A stretch of DNA of 35,636 nucleotides from Halanaerobium polyolivorans (GTDB lineage Bacteria > Bacillota > Halanaerobiia > Halanaerobiales > Halanaerobiaceae): NCBI RefSeq assembly GCF_020711195.1, contig NZ_JAJFAT010000019.1:1-35636 (forward strand). The letters are read 5' to 3'. The first letter of the stretch is position 1. Every line of letters starts with the position of its first letter. The notes under the pieces were generated by a model. It did no database searches. It was not told the origin of the DNA and saw only the letters and a list, made by a program, of their open reading frames with translations. The translations under genes and the position numbers were made by a program. This document shows positions 17,939 through 26,223 of the stretch, one piece after another.

Positions 17939-20104
17939 CTAAAATTTTAAAGTAAAAGAAATTCTTTCCCTTTTCTTATCAACATTTAAAACCTTCACTT
18001 CCACATTTTGGCCAATTTCCAAGATTTCAAAGGGGTCATTTAAATAAAAATCGCTCATTTCAGAAATATGGAGTAGGCCATCCTGTTTTAAGCCAATATC
18101 AACAAAAGCGCCAAAATCGACAATATTTCTAACCTTCCCGGTGAAAACCATTCCTGCTTCTATATCTTCAAGCTTTAAGATGTCTTTTCTGAACACTGGC
18201 CCAGGCATAGATTCTCTTGGATCTCTACCGGGTTGTTGTAAGGCTTTAATAATATCTTTGGTAGTTGGAACACCTATTTCAAGATTTTCTGCAGTTTCTA
18301 TAAGATCTAAAGCCTTAATTTTATCTCTTATTTCAACTAAAATCTGATTATCTCTAATATCACTAGGCTTATAATTTATTTTATTTAAGATTTTTTCTGC
18401 CTCTTGATATGATTCGGGATGGATTGGAGTTAAAGCAAATGGATCAGCATCAGAATCAATTCTTAAAAATCCCGCAGCCTGTTGATAAGTTTTTGGACCA
18501 AAGCCATATACATCAAGCAGCTCTTTTCTGCTCCTAAAATTACCATTTTCACTTCTATACTCAATTATTTTTTGGGCATTATTGGCTGAAACACCTGAAA
18601 CATAGGTTAATAAGGCTGCAGAGGCAGTGTTTAGTTCAACCCCTACATGATGAACAGCATCAACAACAACCTCATTTAAAGCTTTCTCTAAGCGTTTTTG
18701 GCTGATATCATGCTGGTACATTCCTACCCCTAGAGACTTTGGATCTATTTTTACTAATTCTGCCAGTGGATCTTGAATTCTTCTTCCAATAGAAATAGCT
18801 CCTCTAATAGATACATCAAGCTCCGGAAATTCCTGACGAGCTAATTTAGAAGCTGAATAAACTGAGGCTCCGGCCTCACTAACTATGGTGTATTCAACAT
18901 CTAAACCATTTTTAATCATATTAACTACAAAAATCTCTGTTTCTCTACTGGCAGTTCCATTCCCAATCACAATTAAATCAACATCATGTTTTTTTATAAG
19001 CTCTGCTGTGATTTTAACCGCTTCTTTCAGATTGTTAACTGGAGCGTGAGGATAAATAGCAGCTGTCTCTAATAATTCCCCATTTTCTGCTAAAACAGCT
19101 ATTTTACAGCCTGTTCTAAAAGCTGGATCGATTGCTAAAACCTTTTTACCAACTAATGGTGGCTGCATCAAAAGAGATTTTAAATTAGTTGAAAAGTTAT
19201 TTACTGCTTTTTCTTCGGCTTTATCAGTTAAATGATTTCTCACTTCTCTTTCTAAAGATGGAAAGATCATTCTTTTATAAGCATAATCTCTGGCATTTTC
19301 AAGCAAGGGATAAAATTGATCTCCTTTAAATTCATAGTAATTATTGATTATTTTTTCTGCTTTATTATCATTACACTCAATTTTTATCCTCAATACATCT
19401 TCTTGTTCACCTCTATTTAAAGCTAATATTCTATGGGGAGGAATCTTATTAATAGATTCTTTAAACTCATAATAGTCTCGATATTTTTCGGCTTCTTCCT
19501 CATTTTTTAGTTCTGAAACTATATCTGACTTGGCAAAAACAAATTCTCTCAATTTCTTCCTCAGCTCAGCATCATTTGAAATATCTCCAGCAATGATATC
19601 TTCTGCTCCACTTAAAACATCCTCAATATTTTCTAACCCTTTTTCTGAATCTATGTATTGCAGGGCCAAATCCTCAAGATCTGCAGTTGATTCCTTTTGA
19701 GCAAAAACCAACTCCGCTAATGGTTTAAGTCCTTTTTCAATAGCTTTGTCTGCTTTGGTTTTTTTCTTGCTTTTAAAGGGCCTATAGAGATCTTCAACCT
19801 CCTGCAGTGTATCAGCTTTGATTAATTTTTCTTTGAGTTGACTGCTGTATTTATCAACTTCATCAGCTGCAGCAGCAACTTCATTTTTCCTCTGCAGTAA
19901 TCTCCGCAAATAATCAATTTTTTCCTCTATATTTCTGATTTCCATTTCATCTAAACTTCCGGTCATTTCTTTTCTATATCTTGCAATAAAAGGAACTGTG
20001 TTCCCTGAATCCAAAAGTTCTACTACTGATTTTACATTAGATTTTTTTAAATTTAATTCTTCAGCAGTTAATGCTAAAATGTCTGTTTCAATGTAATTAG
20101 CCAT
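17939..20104 (-). CDS. tex: Tex-family RNA-binding transcription accessory protein
   Basis: A 721-residue multidomain nucleic-acid-binding protein related to eukaryotic Spt6. Order: N-terminal helical Tex region (1-320), a YqgF/RNase H-like domain starting at VLAIDPAFRTGCKIAVL (about 323-339), tandem helix-hairpin-helix motifs (about 480-555, with VSGVSANNAQKII and FGPKTYQQAAGFLRI), and a C-terminal S1 domain (about 647-721). ATG after AAAGGGG. It lies 27 bases downstream of divIC in the same unit. It probably acts in RNA metabolism or transcription; the precise role in Firmicutes is unclear. Confidence 0.96.
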   Translation of the reverse strand: MANYIETDILALTAEELNLKKSNVKSVVELLDSGNTVPFIARYRKEMTGSLDEMEIRNIEEKIDYLRRLLQRKNEVAAAADEVDKYSSQLKEKLIKADTLQEVEDLYRPFKSKKKTKADKAIEKGLKPLAELVFAQKESTADLEDLALQYIDSEKGLENIEDVLSGAEDIIAGDISNDAELRKKLREFVFAKSDIVSELKNEEEAEKYRDYYEFKESINKIPPHRILALNRGEQEDVLRIKIECNDNKAEKIINNYYEFKGDQFYPLLENARDYAYKRMIFPSLEREVRNHLTDKAEEKAVNNFSTNLKSLLMQPPLVGKKVLAIDPAFRTGCKIAVLAENGELLETAAIYPHAPVNNLKEAVKITAELIKKHDVDLIVIGNGTASRETEIFVVNMIKNGLDVEYTIVSEAGASVYSASKLARQEFPELDVSIRGAISIGRRIQDPLAELVKIDPKSLGVGMYQHDISQKRLEKALNEVVVDAVHHVGVELNTASAALLTYVSGVSANNAQKIIEYRSENGNFRSRKELLDVYGFGPKTYQQAAGFLRIDSDADPFALTPIHPESYQEAEKILNKINYKPSDIRDNQILVEIRDKIKALDLIETAENLEIGVPTTKDIIKALQQPGRDPRESMPGPVFRKDILKLEDIEAGMVFTGKVRNIVDFGAFVDIGLKQDGLLHISEMSDFYLNDPFEILEIGQNVEVKVLNVDKKRERISFTLKF

Positions 20105-20131
20105 AAAACGACCCCTTTATTTATAAAATAA

Positions 20132-20464
20132 TTAATCTGTATCTGTTTCTTCTTCAGTTTCTGTTTCTTCTTCCTGTTCTTCAATCGGAACTAAAAGCAT
20201 CTCACCAGGTTTGACCAAACCTAATTTTTCTCTGGCAACCTGCTCTATGAACTCTTCATCAGCAGTGTTTTCAAGCTGATATTTTAATTCTTCATTTTCT
20301 GCTTCTGCCTGGGCTATTCTTGCTTCCATTTCTTCTATTTCTTCTTCCAGGCGGCTCATTCTTGATAAATTATTCCAAAAATTAAAAGCTGCAATAATTA
20401 ATATTAGAGATACCACAGCTATTACAAAAGGATTAAGTAAAAAATCTTTTCTGTTACGAGGCAT
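20132..20464 (-). CDS. divIC: Septum formation initiator (FtsB/DivIC family)
   Basis: A 110-residue bitopic division protein: a short cytoplasmic N terminus, one transmembrane helix (about 12-29), a coiled coil (about 32-68, heptad-like Leu/Glu pattern) and the family motif FIEQVAREKLGLVKPGE (about 74-90), then a very acidic Glu/Thr tail. It partners FtsL and DivIB/FtsQ in the divisome. ATG behind GGAGGGAG. It is driven by the promoter at 20533-20561. Its position at the head of the block ending in tilS-hpt-ftsH matches DivIC in Firmicutes. Confidence 0.92.
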   Translation of the reverse strand: MPRNRKDFLLNPFVIAVVSLILIIAAFNFWNNLSRMSRLEEEIEEMEARIAQAEAENEELKYQLENTADEEFIEQVAREKLGLVKPGEMLLVPIEEQEEETETEEETDTD

Positions 20465-20532
20465 AAAACTCCCTCCAAATTATAAAAATATCTTTTAATT
20501 ACTTCATTCTTAAAAATATTTATCTTATCTTA

Positions 20533-20561
20533 ATTATACTTTAAATGTATTCATTAATCAA
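20533..20561 (-). promoter_or_regulatory. divIC-tex promoter
   Basis: Minus-strand TTGATT (20556-20561) and TATAAT (20533-20538) with a 17-base spacer. It lies immediately after the ars terminator and about 70 bases before the divIC ATG. Confidence 0.7.
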
Positions 20562-20570
20562 AAAATTAAA

Positions 20571-20607
20571 AAACCGCTCTTACAGCCAAAGCTATAAGAA
20601 CAGTTTT
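20571..20607 (-). terminator. Terminator of the ars genes
   Basis: A long 17-bp imperfect stem with several G-U pairs and a short loop, followed on the minus strand by T residues. It ends the arsR-arsD-arsA-arsA unit 29 bases after the last stop. Confidence 0.8.
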
Positions 20608-20635
20608 GAGTTTAGTAAAACTTCACATCTTTAAT

Positions 20636-21535
20636 TTATATTTTTTCTTCAAATAGTTTTTTTCCAGCTTCTTTTAATAACTCAATACCTTTAATTTCTT
20701 CAGCAAGAAGGGGCATTTTAATAATAGGAGCAGAAAAAATATCTTTCATTTCTTCAAGATGCTTATCCTGCATTTCTTTTCTTTTCTTAAAATAAGGGGT
20801 TGTACAAAATTCTGCTGGTAATATTTTATTAGCGATTATTAATTGAGTTTCTATATCAACAGTTTTTAGCTCTTCAACTGCTCTGCTTGCCTCTAGGATT
20901 GGGGTGTTTTCTGGATAAAGAGTAAAAGCAAAAATTGTCTGATTTTTGTTCTGTAATTTATCTATTACTTTTTTAAATCTTTTTTGCGATTCTAAATCTG
21001 CTTTATTTTCTCTGTTATTTGCCATTTTAAATTCTAGCTGTTGATTCCAATTTAATGGTAATTCAAGCAAACGCAAAGTGTGTCCGGTTGGAGCTGTATC
21101 AAATACAATTTGCTGGTAATAATCTTTTTCTGTATAATCAATGAATTTATCAAAAGAAGCCATTTCTTCTGTACAGGGTGATTCTAGCTCTTCCTTTAAA
21201 CCCATCAGCATTTCATCTGTATAATTTTTCTCTCTAGCTTCATTTAAAACCTTATTTTTATATTCTTCTGCAACTTCTTTAGGGTCTATTTTAACAATGT
21301 CTAAATTATCTACTCCTTTAACAGATGTGATTTCTCCACTAACATCTTGCTCAAATACATCTTCTAAATGAGAAGCAGGATCTGTGGTTAAAAGCAGAGT
21401 TTTATAACCTTTTTCTGCTAGATGTACTGCTGTTATTGAAGATATTGAAGTTTTTCCAACTCCACCTTTACCAGCAAAAAATATTAATTTAGCTTCTGTA
21501 TCTACTGCTTCTAATATTTTAGCATCTGAAATCAT
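20636..21535 (-). CDS. arsA: ArsA-type arsenite-activated ATPase, second half-size gene
   Basis: A 299-residue single-module ArsA/GET3-family ATPase. P-loop GKGGVGKTS (22-30), switch region TTDPASHLEDV (50-60) and the DTAPTGHTLRLL signal-transduction motif are intact. One cysteine, C121 in SPCTEEMASFD, matches a metalloid ligand; the second N-module ligand found in its upstream paralogue is missing. E. coli ArsA is about 580 residues with two such modules in one chain, the second with a single ligand (C422). This gene therefore looks like the second module. Its ATG overlaps the stop of the upstream arsA by one base (TAATG), so the two products are probably made in equal amounts and may pair. 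Confidence 0.9.
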   Translation of the reverse strand: MISDAKILEAVDTEAKLIFFAGKGGVGKTSISSITAVHLAEKGYKTLLLTTDPASHLEDVFEQDVSGEITSVKGVDNLDIVKIDPKEVAEEYKNKVLNEAREKNYTDEMLMGLKEELESPCTEEMASFDKFIDYTEKDYYQQIVFDTAPTGHTLRLLELPLNWNQQLEFKMANNRENKADLESQKRFKKVIDKLQNKNQTIFAFTLYPENTPILEASRAVEELKTVDIETQLIIANKILPAEFCTTPYFKKRKEMQDKHLEEMKDIFSAPIIKMPLLAEEIKGIELLKEAGKKLFEEKI

Positions 21536-22419
21536 TAAATAGCCTCCTTGTATAATTTAACTGCAACATTTTTTAAAGTAGCTAAACCTTTAATTTCTTC
21601 ATCAAGCAGCCCCATTTTCTTAATTGGTAGATCAATTTTTTCTTGAATATCTTTGATATATTTCTGCTGCATTTCTCCTCTTTTTTTGAAAAATGGATTT
21701 TTACATTCTTCCTCTGGAATAATACCGTTTACAATTAATGAACTAGTATTTATGCCAATTTCTTTAAGTTCTTTACTAGCTCTCTGAGTTTCTCTAATGG
21801 AACTACTTTCTGGATGCATTACAAATATAAATTCTGTTCGATTTTTGTCTTTTAATAATTGAATGGCTCTATCATATTTTTCTTTTGAATCTTTAATATT
21901 TTGCACCGGCCCCATACAGGTTTGTCCACTACCTTTAGCGCTTTCTTCTATATGCTTACTCCAATCTACAGGCAGCTCTAAAAGCCTAATTGTATGCCCT
22001 GTAGGAGCAGTATCGAAGATAACAACATCATAACTGTCATCATCCATAAAATCAATAAAACGATCAAAAGAAGCCATTTCTTCTGTACAGGGGGAATTTA
22101 ACTGTTCCTCTACAACTTTTAACATTTGTTCATTGAAAATCTCGCGCATTGGAGCTAAAGTCTGTTCTTTATATTCTTCAGTAGCCTTTTTTGAATCTAT
22201 CTCCATTGCGAAAAGATTTTCTACTCCATCTATTGAAGTAACTTGGTGACCTATTTTTTGCTGGAAAACATCTGCTAAATTAGCTGCTGGATCAGTTGTA
22301 ACAATAATTGTTTTTAATCCTTTTTCTGCATAATGAACTGCAGTGGTAGAAGCCATAGATGTTTTTCCTACTCCACCTTTACCTGAAAAAAAGATAAACT
22401 GACTTTTATGATTAGACAT
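21535..22419 (-). CDS. arsA: ArsA-type arsenite-activated ATPase, first half-size gene
   Basis: A 294-residue ArsA module closely related to its downstream neighbour. P-loop GKGGVGKTS (13-21), TTDPAANLADV (41-51) and DTAPTGHTIRLL (136-147) are intact. Two cysteines match the E. coli ArsA metalloid ligands C113 and C172: C111 in SPCTEEM and C168 in QTCMGPV. This is the pattern of the first module of full-length ArsA. It energises arsenite or antimonite extrusion with a membrane pump. ATG after AGGAGGAAAAATA, 12 bases after arsD. No ArsB or Acr3 pump lies in the window. Confidence 0.92.
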   Translation of the reverse strand: MSNHKSQFIFFSGKGGVGKTSMASTTAVHYAEKGLKTIIVTTDPAANLADVFQQKIGHQVTSIDGVENLFAMEIDSKKATEEYKEQTLAPMREIFNEQMLKVVEEQLNSPCTEEMASFDRFIDFMDDDSYDVVIFDTAPTGHTIRLLELPVDWSKHIEESAKGSGQTCMGPVQNIKDSKEKYDRAIQLLKDKNRTEFIFVMHPESSSIRETQRASKELKEIGINTSSLIVNGIIPEEECKNPFFKKRGEMQQKYIKDIQEKIDLPIKKMGLLDEEIKGLATLKNVAVKLYKEAI

Positions 22420-22431
22420 TATTTTTCCTCC

Positions 22432-22743
22432 TTATATTTTATCTGCTGCTGCTTTAATTTCTTCATATGAAGCATATTCACCTATTGTTAATATTTCTCC
22501 ATTGATTTCTATAATGGGTAAATTTTCAGTCCCAGAATCATTTACTTGGCTTAAAACTGCTTGATTATTTTGAAAGGCAAAAGGATTATGATTCATAGAG
22601 TTTCTCTCCACAGTATAGCCTTCTTCTTTTAATTTTTTTACTGTTTGACTGAATTCTACTAATTGGTCATCAACATCTGGCCCACAAACTCCTGAACTAC
22701 AACACATTGGTGGTTCATATACACTAATTTTTATTTTTTCCAC
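22432..22743 (-). CDS. arsD: ArsD arsenic metallochaperone
   Basis: Hands As(III) or Sb(III) to ArsA and has weak repressor activity in E. coli. At 103 residues it has a thioredoxin-like fold. The metalloid site is visible as the N-terminal cysteine pair C14-C15 plus C20 (PMCCSSGVCG), equivalent to the C12/C13/C18 triad. The C-terminal vicinal Cys pairs of E. coli ArsD are absent, as in many Firmicute versions. ATG start. It sits between arsR and the two arsA genes. Confidence 0.95.
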   Translation of the reverse strand: MEKIKISVYEPPMCCSSGVCGPDVDDQLVEFSQTVKKLKEEGYTVERNSMNHNPFAFQNNQAVLSQVNDSGTENLPIIEINGEILTIGEYASYEEIKAAADKI

Positions 22744-22791
22744 TTTATCTTTCCTCCCTTAATTGCAATAAATTACTTTAAATTATAGATT

Positions 22792-23106
22792 TTAATCACA
22801 ACTGAAATCTTTATAATTAGAATCATTTTTAGATTCAGCTAAAATACTGTTAAATTCAGCCTTTATTAATTCAATATTTTCTGTATTTAAGCTGTAATCT
22901 ATCCAACGTCCTCTTTTTGCAGCATTTATTAAGCCGGCTTCCTTGAGGATTTTAAGATGATGTGATACATTTGGCTGACTAATATCTAATTCTGCTACAA
23001 AATGACAGCTGCACATACTATTATAAGTTAATAATTCTATCATCTTTAACCTATTTTCATCTGCAAGTGCTTTTAACATTTTGACAAGTTTTTTGTTAAT
23101 ATCCAT
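22792..23106 (-). CDS. arsR: ArsR-family metalloregulator
   Basis: A 104-residue winged-helix repressor released from DNA by arsenite or antimonite. The helix-turn-helix is ISQPNVSHHLKILKEAGL (about 42-59). The metalloid site is the C32-x-C34 pair in MCSCHF at the alpha-3 helix, the classic ArsR position; a third Cys lies in the last residues (SCD). ATG after AAGGAGAAGATC. Only 36 bases separate it from the upstream amidotransferase-like gene, so promoter and operator must be very compact, inside that gene, or shared with it. Confidence 0.94.
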   Translation of the reverse strand: MDINKKLVKMLKALADENRLKMIELLTYNSMCSCHFVAELDISQPNVSHHLKILKEAGLINAAKRGRWIDYSLNTENIELIKAEFNSILAESKNDSNYKDFSCD

Positions 23107-23142
23107 GATCTTCTCCTTTAAAAACTAATTTGCGCATTTTGA

Positions 23143-23874
23143 TTATTTTTCAGCTGCGGAATCAACAAGAGCAGAAAACAAATTATTGAAACAGCTTATC
23201 CTCTCAATTAAGTCTTCTGGATGCCACTGTACACCAATTAGAAAAGCATGATTTTTAGCTTCTACAGCTTCTGTAATCCCACACTCTGATTTAGCGCTAA
23301 TTGTTAAATCATCTGCCAGATTTTTAATTGCCTGATGGTGATGAGAATTAACATGTATTTTTTCAGAGCAGAGTATTTTATCAAGCTGAGTATTTTTTAA
23401 TATATCTACTTTGTGTTTTTCATATTCTAAATTCTTTTTTCTCTGCAAATCCAAAGGTAAATGCGGTAGATCACAATTAAGCTGAAAATCAATATCTTGA
23501 TATAAACTACCTCCTAAAGCTACATTTATTAGCTGCATTCCTCTACAAATACCCAAAATCGGCAAATTGCTTTGATAAGCTTTTTTGAAAAGGTCAATTT
23601 CCCATTTGTCACGATTTATATTATTATCTTTTACCTGAGGCAGTTTGCTTTCTCCATAAATTGCTGGTGTTATATCATTGCCTCCACTCAAGATTAAAGC
23701 ATCTATTAAATCTATATATTGAGCAGAGAGTTTCAAATTATTAAAAGGAGGAATTACAACCGGCACTCCACCTGCTTTATAAACTGCATTAACATAACTA
23801 CAGCGTACTTTATTAAATTTTTTATCTTTTTCTTCTCCACAAAAACTTGTAATTCCAATAATTACTTTAGACAT
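23143..23874 (-). CDS. Class I glutamine amidotransferase-like hydrolase (PuuD/peptidase C26)
   Basis: 243 residues of the gamma-glutamyl-GABA hydrolase type. Nucleophile C110 lies in GICRGMQL, the early SGGNDITPAIYGE (63-75) is typical of this family, and the catalytic His218/Glu220 lie in GVQWHPE. Known members cleave gamma-glutamyl-GABA in putrescine breakdown or related gamma-glutamyl amides. No putrescine genes are nearby, so the substrate is unknown. ATG after AGGTGT. A near-perfect promoter (23912-23940) drives it, and arsR starts 36 bases after its stop on the same strand. Confidence 0.88.
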   Translation of the reverse strand: MSKVIIGITSFCGEEKDKKFNKVRCSYVNAVYKAGGVPVVIPPFNNLKLSAQYIDLIDALILSGGNDITPAIYGESKLPQVKDNNINRDKWEIDLFKKAYQSNLPILGICRGMQLINVALGGSLYQDIDFQLNCDLPHLPLDLQRKKNLEYEKHKVDILKNTQLDKILCSEKIHVNSHHHQAIKNLADDLTISAKSECGITEAVEAKNHAFLIGVQWHPEDLIERISCFNNLFSALVDSAAEK

Positions 23875-23911
23875 CTTAACACCTCATATCAATATATTTA
23901 AATCTATTTAT

Positions 23912-23940
23912 ATAATAAGTGTTTTTTATCTCAATGTCAA
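23912..23940 (-). promoter_or_regulatory. Promoter upstream of the C26 hydrolase and ars genes
   Basis: Minus-strand TTGACA (23935-23940) and TATTAT (23912-23917) are 17 bases apart. It is about 40 bases before the hydrolase ATG. No terminator is seen between that gene and arsR, so this promoter may also feed the ars genes. Confidence 0.75.
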
Positions 23941-23955
23941 GTTAAAATTATTTTT

Positions 23956-23994
23956 ATAATAAAAAAAGGAACAGCTGAAATAAATCAGCTGCTC
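23956..23994 (-). terminator. Terminator of the lacI-msmX unit
   Basis: A stem of about 10 bp built on CAGCTGA arms (23969-23979 with 23985-23994) is followed on the minus strand by seven T residues. It lies about 40 bases past the stop of the ABC ATPase gene. Confidence 0.85.
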
Positions 23995-24031
23995 GCTCTG
24001 TTTGTTAATAAAGATTTAATTTAAAAGTGTT

Positions 24032-25141
24032 TTAGAATATTACATCTTCAGTTTCTGCATCAAATACATGAATTTTTCTTAAATCTACCGCTAAATTCAT
24101 TTTATCTCCAACTTCAGCTGTACTTTCTGCTTCTACTCGAGCAATCAAAGAATGTCCTTGTTCAGCAAGATAGAGATAAATTTCAGATCCCATCGGTTCT
24201 ACAACATCTACTGCAGCTTTAAAAGAGTTATCTTCTGAAACATCAAAGTCATGGGTTATAGAGGTGTCAATAATATCCTCGGGTCTTACTCCAAAGACTA
24301 CATCTTTATCAACATAATCTTTGATCAAGTTTTCTTTATCTTCTGGTACTCTAATTTTAAATGTACCATCACCATCAATGTAATAAGTATCTCCCTCTTT
24401 TTTAATAACTGCATCCATAAAGTTCATAGCAGGTGAACCAATAAATCCAGCAACAAAAATATTATTAGGCTCATTATAAAGGGTTAATGGGTCATCAACC
24501 TGCTGAATAAGTCCATCTTTAAGTACTACAATTCTATCACCCATTGTCATAGCTTCAGTTTGATCATGGGTTACATAAATCATGGTTGTTTTAAGTCTAT
24601 CATGTAATTTAGAGAGCTCTGTTCTCATCTGAACTCTTAATTTTGCATCAAGGTTAGAAAGAGGCTCATCCATCAAAAACACCTTAGGTTCGCGAACTAT
24701 CGCTCTTCCAAGTGCTACCCTCTGTCTCTGTCCACCAGAAAGTTCTTTTGGTTTTCTCTTCAACAATTGCTCAATACCTAAAATATCTGCTGCTTCTTGA
24801 ACTCTTCTTTCAATTTCTTTTTTAGGAAATTTACGTAATTTTAAGCCAAAAGCCATATTATCATAAACATCCATATGCGGATAAAGAGCATAGTTCTGGA
24901 AAACCATTGCTATATCTCTATCTTTAGGAGCAACATCATTTACAACCTCATCCCCAATTTCTATGATACCCTCACTAATTTCTTCTAAACCAGCAATCAT
25001 TCTTAAAGTTGTAGATTTACCACAACCTGAAGGCCCAACTAATACTAAAAATTCTTTATCCCTAATTTCTAAACTCTGATCTCTAACTGCAACAACATCC
25101 CCAAAACGCTTATAAACATTTTTCAAAGTTACATTTGCCAT
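24032..25141 (-). CDS. msmX: Sugar ABC transporter ATPase (MsmX/UgpC/MalK family)
   Basis: Energises carbohydrate ABC importers. 369 residues: Walker A GPSGCGKST (36-44), Q-loop VFQNYALYPHM (80-90), signature LSGGQRQR (134-141), Walker B FLMDEP (155-160), D-loop NLDAK, switch VTHDQ, then a MalK-type C-terminal OB/TOBE region (about 240-369). No permease or binding-protein gene is adjacent. This fits an MsmX-like shared ATPase serving several importers, as in B. subtilis. ATG after GAGGAGGAA, 21 bases downstream of the LacI regulator and presumably co-transcribed with it. Confidence 0.93.
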   Translation of the reverse strand: MANVTLKNVYKRFGDVVAVRDQSLEIRDKEFLVLVGPSGCGKSTTLRMIAGLEEISEGIIEIGDEVVNDVAPKDRDIAMVFQNYALYPHMDVYDNMAFGLKLRKFPKKEIERRVQEAADILGIEQLLKRKPKELSGGQRQRVALGRAIVREPKVFLMDEPLSNLDAKLRVQMRTELSKLHDRLKTTMIYVTHDQTEAMTMGDRIVVLKDGLIQQVDDPLTLYNEPNNIFVAGFIGSPAMNFMDAVIKKEGDTYYIDGDGTFKIRVPEDKENLIKDYVDKDVVFGVRPEDIIDTSITHDFDVSEDNSFKAAVDVVEPMGSEIYLYLAEQGHSLIARVEAESTAEVGDKMNLAVDLRKIHVFDAETEDVIF

Positions 25142-25162
25142 TAAAATTCCTCCTCATAAAAT

Positions 25163-26173
25163 TTAGTTATATTTTTTTATTGATGAATCTCTAATAATTA
25201 AGCTGGGGTTTAAAACCTCAATTTTCTGACTATCCAAACCATCATTGATCAATTTTAATAAAAAATAAAAAGATTTTTTAGCAAGCTCTGCCAGAGGCTC
25301 ACTTAAAACCGTTAAGGGAGGCTCAATAATCGATGTTAAAATATTATCACCATAACCAACTACTGCAAAATCATCAGGAATAAAATATCCTCCCATTTTT
25401 ATCGCTTCAACTAGACCGATTGTGGTTAATTCTTTAGTTGAAATAAATGCATCAGGAATAACCTCAGATTCAATAATTTTTAAAAAGGCATTATATCCTG
25501 CTTCTCTACTGGATTCAGTTGAATAAATTAAATCGTGATTCAGCTTCAACTCTGACTCTTCTAGAGCCTCCATATAGCCAGTTGTTTTTTCTTCTTCAAC
25601 CAAATTATCTTTGGGGCCACTGACTAAAGCTATTTTTTGGTAACCTTGCTTGATTAAATGTTTTACAGCTTGATAAATACCACTGCTGTAATCAGTTAAT
25701 ACAGAAGTAAAAAAGTTTTCTTCAGCCAGACGATTGACTAAAACTATTGAATTATCACTGCTGAAACTGGCCCTTAAAAGATGGCTGCCTACCAATTTAC
25801 CACCAATAAAAATAGCCCCATCAACCTGATTTGATTCCAAAAGGCTTAAATATCTTTTTTCTTTTTCTTCCTGATTATTTGTATTACAGAGTATTATTTG
25901 ATAATCTTCACTTTCTGCAGCCGCTTCGAGATGTTTAACAATCTCTATATTGCTAGGGCTATCCATTTCGGACAGAAAGACAGCAATCATATTTGTTTTT
26001 TTTGCAGCAAGACCACGAGCAAGTTGATTTGGTCGATAATTATGTTCTTTAGCAATTTTCAGTATTTTTAATTTCGTCTCTTCACCCACTCCTTTTTTAT
26101 CATTTAGGGCTCTGGAAACAGTTGATTCTGCAACTCCAGCCATTCTAGCAATATCTTTTAAAGTTATCTGCAT
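25163..26173 (-). CDS. LacI-family transcriptional regulator
   Basis: 336 residues: an N-terminal helix-turn-helix with hinge helix (1-60; TLKDIARMAGVAESTVSRALN) and a periplasmic-binding-like sugar-sensing domain (about 62-330; VDGAIFIGG, VVGYGDN, LTVLSEPL). The effector is unknown. A perfect 14-bp LacI-type palindrome lies about 18 bases before the ATG, which implies autoregulation of this gene and the msmX-type ATPase behind it. A general sugar-regulon role is inferred from that pairing. Confidence 0.92.
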   Translation of the reverse strand: MQITLKDIARMAGVAESTVSRALNDKKGVGEETKLKILKIAKEHNYRPNQLARGLAAKKTNMIAVFLSEMDSPSNIEIVKHLEAAAESEDYQIILCNTNNQEEKEKRYLSLLESNQVDGAIFIGGKLVGSHLLRASFSSDNSIVLVNRLAEENFFTSVLTDYSSGIYQAVKHLIKQGYQKIALVSGPKDNLVEEEKTTGYMEALEESELKLNHDLIYSTESSREAGYNAFLKIIESEVIPDAFISTKELTTIGLVEAIKMGGYFIPDDFAVVGYGDNILTSIIEPPLTVLSEPLAELAKKSFYFLLKLINDGLDSQKIEVLNPSLIIRDSSIKKYN

Positions 26174-26191
26174 TGATTAAACCCCCACTTA

Positions 26192-26205
26192 CGCAAGCGC
26201 TTGCG
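26192..26205 (-). promoter_or_regulatory. LacI-type operator
   Basis: CGCAAGCGCTTGCG is a perfect 14-bp palindrome with the central CG typical of LacI-family operators. It lies between pgmB and lacI, just before the GTGGGGG ribosome site of lacI, so it is expected to block transcription of lacI-msmX. Confidence 0.8.
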
Positions 26206-26223
26206 AAAACTTGAAGAAAAAAA

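Noticed and set aside
23107-23142. ArsR operator in the 36-base gap
   Set aside because: Only a TGCGCA palindrome is visible; no 12-2-12 type inverted repeat could be recognised.
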